Shown: positions 1 through 5,059, counted from the first letter of the stretch. The stretch is DNA of 5,059 nt from Clostridia bacterium (GCA_017457015.1 JAFTIG010000049.1:1-5059); one strand, 5' to 3'. The notes: generated from the letters alone by a model not told the origin. Made by a program: numbers and translations.

Positions 1-1
1 C

Positions 2-850
2 GTGGAATATTTTTCACTAAATAGCGGTTGGAATTACATTGAATACGACGTTCAACCCGCGCTTCTAAAAATGCAAGGGCTAAATCTACAAGCGGTTAAC
101 GGGGTAATGTTTGAGTTTGATTACGTTGAGTCGCACGACTTAAAAGATTCACTCGAAATCTATTTGGACGATATCACTATCAAGTATACCGATACGCCAA
201 AATCGCAAGAGTATAACGTGGCGGTAAAGATGGGCACTAACGACGGCAACCCTTATTGGGTTATAAGCGACTTTGAGAACGCAAACGACGCGTACGCGTA
301 TATGTATAATTATGCATATCCCGCTCCGGTATCTGCACATCCGATAATAAAGTCGGTTTTTGCAGGTGATTATAACGTTATTACTAAAAATGGTTTAAGG
401 GCGTTATTAATTCAGAAAAAACACGGCGGAAATTATTACGGTTGGCCTGTTATACACCTTGCAAGCGAGCCTATAAAAGCGGCAATAGACGCAATCGGTC
501 AAGATATTTACGATAATCCGTCTAATTACGTTATAGCGTACGATTGCTATAACGGAAGTAACTATACGGGCGGTTGGTCTCACGAATTCTATAAGAGTGG
601 CATTAGCACTTGGCAAAGTTTTAGCACCAACGCAAAAACTTGGAAAACTTATTCGTACAATATCGGCTCGCTTATGAATGCGTACGAAACCTATAAAACC
701 AACAATCCCGATACCGACTTAATTAACTGGCTAGATAATCCGCACTTTGAGTTCCGTTACAGCAGACACTATAAAGATACCAACACGGCGGAAGAAAACG
801 CGGATAGACCCTTCTTTATAGATAACGTTCGTATTGAAAAGATAGGTTAA
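2..850 (+). CDS. Partial surface protein with carbohydrate-binding-like beta-sandwich domains (C-terminal part)
   Basis: This is the C-terminal 282 residues of a larger protein; the frame is open to the window edge. It begins inside a domain, so the GTG at base 2 is probably just an internal Val codon. Two module ends are visible. The first closes at about residues 51-60 with LEIYLDDITI. The second runs from about residue 70 (WVISDFEN near its start) to residue 281 and closes with FFIDNVRIEKI. A final strand of this type (aromatic-[IL]-D-[DN]-[IV]) is typical of jelly-roll carbohydrate-binding modules and galactose-binding-like domains, where it precedes a linker or the C-terminus. The protein is rich in Tyr, Trp and Asn, which suits glycan binding. 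No catalytic motif, LPXTG, dockerin or SLH repeat is seen. It ends 74 bases before the next start, on the same strand. The fold is inferred from pattern only and the ligand is unknown. Confidence 0.
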   Translation: MEYFSLNSGWNYIEYDVQPALLKMQGLNLQAVNGVMFEFDYVESHDLKDSLEIYLDDITIKYTDTPKSQEYNVAVKMGTNDGNPYWVISDFENANDAYAYMYNYAYPAPVSAHPIIKSVFAGDYNVITKNGLRALLIQKKHGGNYYGWPVIHLASEPIKAAIDAIGQDIYDNPSNYVIAYDCYNGSNYTGGWSHEFYKSGISTWQSFSTNAKTWKTYSYNIGSLMNAYETYKTNNPDTDLINWLDNPHFEFRYSRHYKDTNTAEENADRPFFIDNVRIEKIG

Positions 851-865
851 ATTATTTTGGCAAAA

Positions 866-891
866 TCCGCCCGTAAGCCAAAGCGGGCGGA
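866..891 (+). terminator. GC-rich hairpin after the first gene (terminator-like, no U-tract)
   Basis: Bases 866-873 (TCCGCCCG) pair perfectly with 884-891 (CGGGCGGA) around a 10-base loop. The hairpin lies 15 bases after the stop codon, where a terminator would be expected. On the + strand, however, it is followed by AAAATAAAA rather than T residues, so it does not fit a classical intrinsic terminator. It could instead stabilise an mRNA 3' end or reduce read-through into the next gene. The structure is certain as base pairing; the role is not. Confidence 0.
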
Positions 892-910
892 AAAATAAAA
901 AAATATGAAA

Positions 911-917
911 AAAGGAG
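911..917 (+). promoter_or_regulatory. Ribosome binding site of the lipoprotein gene
   Basis: AAAGGAG lies seven bases before the ATG at 925, a normal Shine-Dalgarno distance. It fixes that start and is followed directly by a typical lipoprotein signal. I see no convincing -35/-10 pair in 851-910, so the gene may be read through from upstream. Confidence 0.
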
Positions 918-924
918 AAAAATT

Positions 925-2622
925 ATGAAAAAGATTTTAGTAGCAGTATTAGCAATCGTCATGACAGTCTGTTTTGGCTTAGGACTTACGGCGTGCAAAG
1001 AAGATCCGGTAGTATTAGTTGATTTTAACGACCAAACTATCGATATCGGTTACGGTGAAGAGTACTTATTAGATCTTACCGTAAAAGATAACAACGGTAA
1101 CGTTTATAACATCAGTTCATCAGTAACCACGGGTGGTGAAAAGGTCGAAATTACTAACGGCAAGTTTGTCGCAAGTGAAAAAACCGATTATATTATCACC
1201 TATAAGTTCGTTAAGGGTGAACAGACTGAAACGAGAGTGGTAACGGCAAAAGTAGTCGCTAAAAAACCGCCCGTCGTAACCATAGACGGTTTAGACTGTA
1301 TGCTCGTTAAGTTTATGGACGCAACGTTGCCGACTGCAACGGCTTACGACTATTTTGACGGCGACCTTGACTATACGGTAAAAGTATATAAAGAAGTTGA
1401 TGGCGGTGACGACGTTGAAGTTACTATTAACGACGGCAAATTCACCGTAGCAGAAGCGGGAGTTTATTACGCTGAATACACGGCGATTAACAGTTATAAC
1501 GTTTCTAACTCTGCAAAAGTTTATTATACCGCAAAAGAAGCGGCAGAATTAAAGAGTATAGTAAAAGTTGATCAAAACACCCCAGGCGTCGCCATTTACA
1601 ATAACGATATAGTTTCAACGTTCGTTGCTGCAGGCGACGACGCGATAAAAGATTTTACGGGTGGATACACTGGCAACGCAGTTGCGTTCAAAATTGCGTC
1701 TAACCCCAACTATCGCATTAAGTGCAGTTATTCTGCAGAAGTAGTTAGAGCAATCGGCAAAGAATTTAATAGAGTATCTATGTGGATAGCGGTTGACGGC
1801 ATCGAAAGCGGTTATGCCGGCATGATGAACGCTGGACATATTGAAGGGTATAATTCCTTCCAGTATAAAGCAATGGGCACTACGTTAGTATTAAAATCCA
1901 ACCAAAAGCAATGGATTAAAATTTCCATGTCGGCAAACGAATTTGCAGATATTTGCGGAATAAACGAATATCTTAACGCCTTTTATATCTATTGTGAAGG
2001 CACTCTCGGTGAGAACGCAAAAGTCTACGTAGGCGATATAGAATTCTATCAAGAAGCACCGTCAACGGTCGCAATTATAGATTCTGCAACTTATAAGACA
2101 GTTTGGAACGCAGACCTTCAACCCACTTATGTCGCTGCTGCAGATTTAGCAACCGCAGGATTAACTGGTGAATATACTGGAAACGCGGCAAGATTCAATA
2201 TTGCTAATAACGGTGGTTATAGGATTATAAACAAGTATACCGTTGACGAGCTCAACCTTATCGCGCAAGACTTTGACGTGATTTCTATATGGATAGCAGT
2301 TGCTGGCTATGAAAGCGGACATTTGGGTATATATGATATAAAAGATCCTAGTGAAGGTAGAGATGCGTTCTTAACGACTGCTTTAGGCGGACAAGGATCG
2401 TTTACTACTTTAGGTTTAACGAACAACACTTGGAAAAAGGTTTCTCTTCCTATAAACGATTATATCAACTTGTTAAAAGAAACAACTGGTGACTGGGCAA
2501 GAAAAGACTATACGTCGTATTGTCCGTTATTTAGAATTTACACGGAAGGGCTTAATTCTGGTTCTGCTAACAAGGCACAGATCTATATCGGCGATATAGT
2601 ATTTGAAAAAACGGCAGCGTAA
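925..2622 (+). CDS. Lipoprotein with two Ig-like modules and two copies of an unrecognised repeat domain
   Basis: This 565-aa protein is probably anchored to the outer face of the membrane. It has a lipoprotein signal: MKK, a hydrophobic stretch at residues 4-20 and the lipobox L21-T22-A23-C24, with lipidation expected on Cys24. Residues ~28-112 look like a bacterial Ig-like beta domain. Residues ~116-205 look like a second one, with a YDYFDGDLDY segment and a closing AGVYYAEYTAINSYN strand pair, similar to DUF5011/HYR-type Ig modules. Two copies of a repeat domain follow (~212-376 and ~382-561). Each carries G-x-Y-T-G-N-A and ends in Y-[VI]-G-D-I-x-F. The second copy is clearly closer to the first copy in the secreted protein downstream (2938-4824) than to its own neighbour. 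There are no catalytic motifs and no transporter genes nearby, so a binding or structural role at the cell surface is the best inference. The lipoprotein call is firm; the domain functions are not. Confidence 0.
   Translation: MKKILVAVLAIVMTVCFGLGLTACKEDPVVLVDFNDQTIDIGYGEEYLLDLTVKDNNGNVYNISSSVTTGGEKVEITNGKFVASEKTDYIITYKFVKGEQTETRVVTAKVVAKKPPVVTIDGLDCMLVKFMDATLPTATAYDYFDGDLDYTVKVYKEVDGGDDVEVTINDGKFTVAEAGVYYAEYTAINSYNVSNSAKVYYTAKEAAELKSIVKVDQNTPGVAIYNNDIVSTFVAAGDDAIKDFTGGYTGNAVAFKIASNPNYRIKCSYSAEVVRAIGKEFNRVSMWIAVDGIESGYAGMMNAGHIEGYNSFQYKAMGTTLVLKSNQKQWIKISMSANEFADICGINEYLNAFYIYCEGTLGENAKVYVGDIEFYQEAPSTVAIIDSATYKTVWNADLQPTYVAAADLATAGLTGEYTGNAARFNIANNGGYRIINKYTVDELNLIAQDFDVISIWIAVAGYESGHLGIYDIKDPSEGRDAFLTTALGGQGSFTTLGLTNNTWKKVSLPINDYINLLKETTGDWARKDYTSYCPLFRIYTEGLNSGSANKAQIYIGDIVFEKTAA
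1558..2052 (+). repeat. Repeat domain copy 1 (R1), in the lipoprotein
   Basis: Coding repeat, residues ~212-376. The shared signatures are YNNDI near the start, GGYTGNAVAF, VSMWIAVDG in the middle and KVYVGDIEF at the end. It lacks the DPSEGRD block found in copies R2 and R3, and has an unrelated HIEGYNSFQ segment at that place. It is the more diverged of the two copies in this protein. Confidence 0.
2068..2607 (+). repeat. Repeat domain copy 2 (R2), in the lipoprotein
   Basis: Coding repeat, residues ~382-561. It carries GEYTGNAARF, ISIWIAVAGYESG, an 18-residue DPSEGRD...GGQG block (residues 474-491), DYTSYCPL and the terminal QIYIGDIVF. By eye more than half of its residues match R3 in the secreted protein, which points to a duplication between the two genes. 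Confidence 0.
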
Positions 2623-2653
2623 TCAAGCATAAGTAAAATAATATAAGGTTAAT

Positions 2654-2691
2654 CCTTTAGCCACCGCGCAAAAGTCGCGGTGGCTAAAAGG
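2654..2691 (+). terminator. Perfect 13-bp hairpin after the lipoprotein gene (terminator-like, no U-tract)
   Basis: Bases 2656-2668 (TTTAGCCACCGCG) pair perfectly with 2676-2688 (CGCGGTGGCTAAA) around a 7-base loop. CC at 2654-2655 can add two pairs with GG at 2690-2691 across a bulged A. It sits 33 bases after the stop codon. As with the hairpin at 866-891, the downstream + strand sequence is A-rich (ACTAATAAACACAATAAAAAAA) and has no T run, so classical termination is doubtful. It is the strongest hairpin in the window. Confidence 0.
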
Positions 2692-2727
2692 GACTAATAA
2701 ACACAATAAAAAAATTAAAAATTTTAG

Positions 2728-2766
2728 TTAACTTCCGTTCGTCAAACGCACGGGCGACCGGAGTAA
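2728..2766 (+). promoter_or_regulatory. Imperfect leader hairpin upstream of the small peptide gene
   Basis: TTaACTtCCGtTCGTC (2728-2743) can pair with GGCGAcCGGAGTAA (2753-2766). This leaves bulges at A2730 and T2734, a T2738-C2758 mismatch, one G-T pair and a 9-base loop (2744-2752). It lies about 20 bases before the ribosome binding site at 2787 in an otherwise A-rich leader. It could be a 5' leader structure or the remnant of a protein-binding site. I do not recognise it as a known riboswitch. The rest of 2623-2798 holds AT-rich sequence and no promoter I would defend. Confidence 0.
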
Positions 2767-2786
2767 ATAAAAAACTCATAACAAAA

Positions 2787-2793
2787 AAGGAGG
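2787..2793 (+). promoter_or_regulatory. Ribosome binding site of the small peptide gene
   Basis: AAGGAGG is a full consensus Shine-Dalgarno, five bases before the ATG at 2799. It is the main reason to believe that the 41-codon frame is translated. Confidence 0.
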
Positions 2794-2798
2794 ACGTT

Positions 2799-2924
2799 AT
2801 GAAAAAAACTTATTCACAACCCATCGTTGCTGTTATGGTAATTGACGTTAAAGACGTTTTATCAGCGTCAAACACCGTTTATGACGGCAACAAATTTGAC
2901 TACGGTCAAGGTTGGTTACTGTAA
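2799..2924 (+). CDS. 41-aa peptide of the MKK-x-Y-x-x-P ... DVL-x-x-S type, function unknown
   Basis: A complete 41-codon gene starting MKKTYSQPIVAVMVIDVKDV, continuing with LSASN and ending in an acidic, Gly/aromatic tail (KFDYGQGWLL). A consensus ribosome binding site precedes it. Its stop codon (2922-2924) shares bases with the ribosome binding site of the next gene, so the two are probably translationally coupled. It has no Cys, no signal peptide and no real membrane segment. From memory, short proteins with the layout K-x-Y-x-x-P, an alternating hydrophobic strand, then D-V-[IL]-x-x-S and a Gly/Asp-rich tail are frequent hypothetical proteins in gut Clostridia. I know of no assigned function. 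The S-x-S stretch followed by a Gly/aromatic tail resembles a leader-core layout, but no peptide-modifying enzyme is visible here. It could also act as a leader peptide that sets translation of the gene downstream. Confidence 0.
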   Translation: MKKTYSQPIVAVMVIDVKDVLSASNTVYDGNKFDYGQGWLL

Positions 2925-2930
2925 GGAGGG
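2923..2930 (+). promoter_or_regulatory. Ribosome binding site that decides the start of the secreted protein
   Basis: AAGGAGGG begins within the TAA stop of the peptide gene and lies seven bases before the ATG at 2938. It selects that ATG over any upstream in-frame non-ATG start such as ATT at 2842, and the protein from 2938 opens with a proper signal peptide. Confidence 0.
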
Positions 2931-2937
2931 CAAAAAA

Positions 2938-4824
2938 ATGACTAAAATCAAAAATAAACTTTTAGTAGTTTTAACAGCACTCCTTGTTTTCTCTCTCGCT
3001 TTTTCACTTGCTATGGCAACTCCTACCACGACTAAAGCAACCGAAGAAAACGCGGTAACTCCTACCGTAAACGTTACAACTATCCTTATGGATGAAGGCG
3101 CAAGCGTAAGAACGGAAACTAGCGACGGAATTGATTCCGGTATCCGTTTCACTATGTATATCAATGCAGAGTATTACGCAAGCCTAACTAACCCCGTCGT
3201 TGGCATGTATATCGCAAGGGCAACCGACGCAACTGAAGACGATATGAAAGCGGGTACTTTACCTGAAAAATATCAACACGTCGTTGCAACCAACGCTTTA
3301 GCAGGTGACGCAGCGGAAACTGTTGAAGACACCAAATCGTTTAACGCAGTTATCTTCAATATCCCTGAAGAAGAATTTGGCACGGCACTTATCGCTAACG
3401 GTTATATCGTTGCTGACGGCGTAGAAATCGAGTATGCTATAAATCCGCAAACCCGTTCTATCGCTCAAGTTGCAAGCGTTGCTATCGCAAACGGCTTGGA
3501 TGACGAAGTTTTATTTAACTACGTTGACACGGCTTATGCAGCGTCAGGTACAACTCTCGCGTTTGAAACTGAAACCGCAACGCTTGACCGCTATCTTGAC
3601 GAAGGCAAGAGCGCGGATTTAGGTCTTACCGTACCCGAAAACTTTACGGCAATCGTAACTTCAAGCGATCCAGACGTTGCAACAGTTGACGCTGACGGCA
3701 ACGTTACCCGTGGCACAAAGGCTGGTACTACCACGATTAAAGCACAACTCGGTAGCGCCGAAGTTACCGCAACCGTAACCGTTACGGCAGAAAAACCTGA
3801 AATTGTTACCGTAAATAGCGAAAATTATAAAGATATTTGGAATAATGACATTAGACCTGCTTATAAAAGCGCGACAGATTTAGAAAGCGCGGGCATAACT
3901 GGTTCTTACAAAGGAAACGCTTCAAGGTTTGAAGCCTATTATGCAAATAAGGGGTATAAAGTTCTTAACTGGTATTCTATAGATGAGCTTAACGCTATTG
4001 CACAAGATTATGATTCAGTGTCTTTATGGGTAGCTGTTGGCGGATATGTTAATGGCACTTTAGGAATTTATGATATATTAGATCCTAGTGAAGGAAGAGA
4101 TGCATTTTTAACTACGGCACTTGGTGGACAAGGACATTTTACTACTTTAGGTCTTGTTAATAACGTATGGAGTAAAGTATATATCAGCATAGAAGAATAT
4201 ATTGATTTATTAGTTTCTGTTGAAAATGGCGATAAAGGAAGAGATGATTACACTTCATATTGTCCGTTATATAGGAACTGGAATTATAATATAAATTCAA
4301 CTGTTGATACAAAAGCATATATTTATATAGGAGATATTGCATTTGAAAATGTACCCGTTTATCCAAAAGTAGATAATCCAGAAGCAAGTATAACGCGAGT
4401 AAATATGACAGCTGAAGAATGGGCGGCTGATGGAATCACTGGTGATTATACTGGCACTGCTAAAAAATTCCATATGACAGGCGCAAACCAAGGATACAAA
4501 TATACAAATCCATACACAGAGGCTGAATTAAAATCAATGCCTGAAACAACCACGGTAACTTTAAATATTGCAATAAATTTGAATAGTGGTGGCTTCTATT
4601 TGTATGAAACTGGTTTTGAAGGTAAAGCAAATCCAGGACAGACGAATTTTACTACTACAAGTGGCACCATAGGTATGTGGTTGCAATGGACTATATCTAT
4701 TACCGACTATATTGAACTTGTTTCCGCGAATAATTATGAATTTTTCAAACCATGGACTAACTCGTATGGTGAGGGTGTAACGGGCGGTATCGATATTTAT
4801 TTTGGTGAACTTGTTTTTGCTTAA
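2938..4824 (+). CDS. Secreted multidomain protein: unknown N-terminal domain, BIG_2 Ig domain, two repeat domains
   Basis: A 628-aa exported protein. Residues 1-27 form a Sec signal peptide: basic MTKIKNK, a hydrophobic core at 8-26, and a likely cut after A-M-A (27) or T-K-A (34). There is no lipobox Cys. Residues ~42-200 form a domain with GASVR (54-58), GIRF (68-71), an FNAVIFNIP strand and TRSIAQVASVA (172-182). From memory, this layout recurs in large surface proteins of gut Clostridia, but I cannot name a function. Residues ~205-285 are a clear bacterial Ig-like group 2 (BIG_2) domain with SSDPDVATVDADGNVT and a closing AGTTTIKA. Copies R3 (~288-470) and R4 (~482-628) of the repeat domain complete the protein. 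No LPXTG, SLH, dockerin or choline-binding motif is seen, so it is either released or held non-covalently. Codon use changes sharply to AT-rich and CpG-poor from about base 3900. A binding or scaffold role is inferred. Confidence 0.
   Translation: MTKIKNKLLVVLTALLVFSLAFSLAMATPTTTKATEENAVTPTVNVTTILMDEGASVRTETSDGIDSGIRFTMYINAEYYASLTNPVVGMYIARATDATEDDMKAGTLPEKYQHVVATNALAGDAAETVEDTKSFNAVIFNIPEEEFGTALIANGYIVADGVEIEYAINPQTRSIAQVASVAIANGLDDEVLFNYVDTAYAASGTTLAFETETATLDRYLDEGKSADLGLTVPENFTAIVTSSDPDVATVDADGNVTRGTKAGTTTIKAQLGSAEVTATVTVTAEKPEIVTVNSENYKDIWNNDIRPAYKSATDLESAGITGSYKGNASRFEAYYANKGYKVLNWYSIDELNAIAQDYDSVSLWVAVGGYVNGTLGIYDILDPSEGRDAFLTTALGGQGHFTTLGLVNNVWSKVYISIEEYIDLLVSVENGDKGRDDYTSYCPLYRNWNYNINSTVDTKAYIYIGDIAFENVPVYPKVDNPEASITRVNMTAEEWAADGITGDYTGTAKKFHMTGANQGYKYTNPYTEAELKSMPETTTVTLNIAINLNSGGFYLYETGFEGKANPGQTNFTTTSGTIGMWLQWTISITDYIELVSANNYEFFKPWTNSYGEGVTGGIDIYFGELVFA
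3799..4347 (+). repeat. Repeat domain copy 3 (R3), in the secreted protein
   Basis: Coding repeat, residues ~288-470. It carries YKDIWNNDIRP, GSYKGNASRF, VSLWVAVGGY, the DPSEGRD...GGQG block (residues 382-399), DYTSYCPL and YIYIGDIAF. It is the closest relative of R2 in the lipoprotein. Its DNA is distinctly AT-rich: bases 4201-4260 have 17 G/C out of 60. Confidence 0.
4381..4821 (+). repeat. Repeat domain copy 4 (R4), shorter and most diverged
   Basis: Coding repeat, residues ~482-628. It keeps GDYTGTAKKF, a GYKYTNPYTEAEL segment matching GYKVLNWYSIDEL of R3, an ISITDYIEL strand and the terminal DIYFGELVF. It lacks the DPSEGRD block and the DYTSYCPL motif, and is about 35 residues shorter than R2 and R3. 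It forms the protein's C-terminus. Confidence 0.
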
Positions 4825-4856
4825 AAACATTAAACTCTAACGCATTAAATTAGCAG

Positions 4857-4920
4857 TCTAACGGTGCGTGTTAGAAAACTTGATTCTTTAATGGTGGAAA
4901 GGGCGCACCCCCTTTCCGCC
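4857..4920 (+). other. Two adjacent hairpins with fully complementary loops (possible kissing-loop RNA)
   Basis: Hairpin A: TCTAAC (4857-4862) pairs with GTTAGA (4870-4875), loop GGTGCGT (4863-4869). Hairpin B: GGTGGAAAGGG (4893-4903) pairs with CCCTTTCCGCC (4910-4920) over 11 bp with one G-T pair, loop CGCACC (4904-4909). The whole loop of B is the exact reverse complement of GGTGCG (4863-4868) in the loop of A. Hairpin B also stands in for the terminator of the preceding gene, but it is followed by AAAAAAGG rather than T residues. The base pairings are read directly from the sequence; a folded tertiary contact is inference. Confidence 0.
4893..4920 (+). terminator. Strong hairpin after the last gene (terminator-like, no U-tract)
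   Basis: This 11-bp stem with a 6-base loop lies 68 bases past the stop codon at 4824. It is the third gene-end hairpin in the window and, like the other two, is followed by an A run on the + strand. A T run (TTTTTT at 4939-4944) occurs only about 20 bases further on, too far for a standard intrinsic terminator. Confidence 0.
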
Positions 4921-5059
4921 AAAAAAGGACAAGGTTGATTTTTTGCAAAACTTAAAAAAGAAAGTTTGAAAGGTATATTCTAGCGGTAGTTTTTAATAAA
5001 ACGTTATCAACAAAGTCGACGTGCGATAAACGGTTACTTATTAAACGCTCCGCCCCAAA
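4921..5059. other. AT-rich tail with no supported gene
   Basis: I find no start codon with a ribosome binding site on either strand and no tRNA. A TATATT at 4974-4979 could be a -10 box but has only CTTAAA in the -35 position. On the - strand a 35-codon open frame enters from the right edge and stops at 4952-4954. It could be the end of a convergent gene, but nothing in its sequence is recognisable. Confidence 0.

Noticed and set aside
2..4. GTG as a true start of the first gene
   Set aside because: No ribosome binding site can be seen at the window edge, there is no signal peptide, and the protein begins in the middle of a beta-sandwich module; the gene more likely continues to the left.
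288..299. 12-base perfect palindrome ACGCGTACGCGT inside the first gene
   Set aside because: It is explained by coding for an alternating Asp/Ala/Tyr stretch and has no flanking structure; no reason to call it a protein-binding site.
857..862. TTGGCA as a -35 box upstream of the lipoprotein gene
   Set aside because: The expected -10 position falls in the GC-rich hairpin and holds no TATAAT-like sequence.
866..891. Hairpin as a terminator for a minus-strand transcript
   Set aside because: On the minus strand it is followed by only a short ATTTTG, and no minus-strand gene is supported on its right side.
905..928. Seven-codon frame MKKGEKL whose stop overlaps the lipoprotein start as ATGA
   Set aside because: It contains the ribosome binding site of the lipoprotein gene and has none of its own; most likely chance in A-rich sequence.
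2842..2937. Longer version of the secreted protein starting at ATT 2842
   Set aside because: It overlaps the peptide gene in another frame, has no ribosome binding site, and would bury the signal peptide. AAGGAGGG at 2923-2930 points to ATG 2938.
4184..4830. Minus-strand open frames opposite R3 and R4
   Set aside because: They are antisense to a clear coding gene, low in complexity, and lack ribosome binding sites; they arise from the AT-rich composition of the + strand gene.
4951..4979. Possible promoter with TATATT (4974-4979) and CTTAAA (4951-4956)
   Set aside because: The -35 element is poor, there is no extended -10, and no gene follows within the window.
4952..5059. Minus-strand open frame entering from the right edge (35 codons)
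   Set aside because: Too short, no recognisable sequence, and no start visible in the window; it may be chance.

Overview
The window looks like a chromosomal stretch of a low-to-moderate GC Gram-positive bacterium, most likely an uncultured gut-type member of the Clostridia (Firmicutes). The reasons are strong AAGGAGG-type ribosome binding sites, a Gram-positive style lipoprotein signal, bacterial Ig-like (BIG_2) modules, and a short MKK-x-Y-x-x-P peptide gene of a kind I remember from such genomes. The taxonomic call is inference. I see no tRNA, rRNA, CRISPR array, transposase or phage gene.

All supported genes lie on the + strand. From left to right: the 3' part of a large gene for a beta-sandwich (carbohydrate-binding-like) surface protein (2-850); a hairpin (866-891); a complete lipoprotein gene (925-2622) with two Ig-like modules and two copies of an unrecognised ~165-180 residue domain; a 176-base intergenic stretch with a perfect 13-bp hairpin and a second, imperfect leader hairpin; a 41-codon peptide gene (2799-2924) whose stop codon overlaps the ribosome binding site of the next gene; a secreted protein gene (2938-4824) with an N-terminal domain of unknown role, a BIG_2 Ig domain and two more copies of the same repeated domain; and a 235-base tail with an RNA-structure-prone region (4836-4920) and nothing else I can support.

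The theme is a cell-surface or secreted protein locus built from one repeated module. The four copies share a G-x-Y-[TK]-G-[NT]-A motif near the start and an aromatic-[IVF]-G-[DE]-[IL]-x-F strand at the end. One sits on a membrane-anchored lipoprotein and its closest relative on a protein that appears to be released. No enzyme, transporter or sortase anchor is visible, so the ligand is unknown; a carbohydrate or another cell-envelope polymer is the reasonable guess.

The best candidates for something undescribed are the repeated domain with its silently diverged but identical 18-residue block, the coupled 41-aa peptide, and a possible 6-bp kissing interaction between two hairpin loops just after the last gene.
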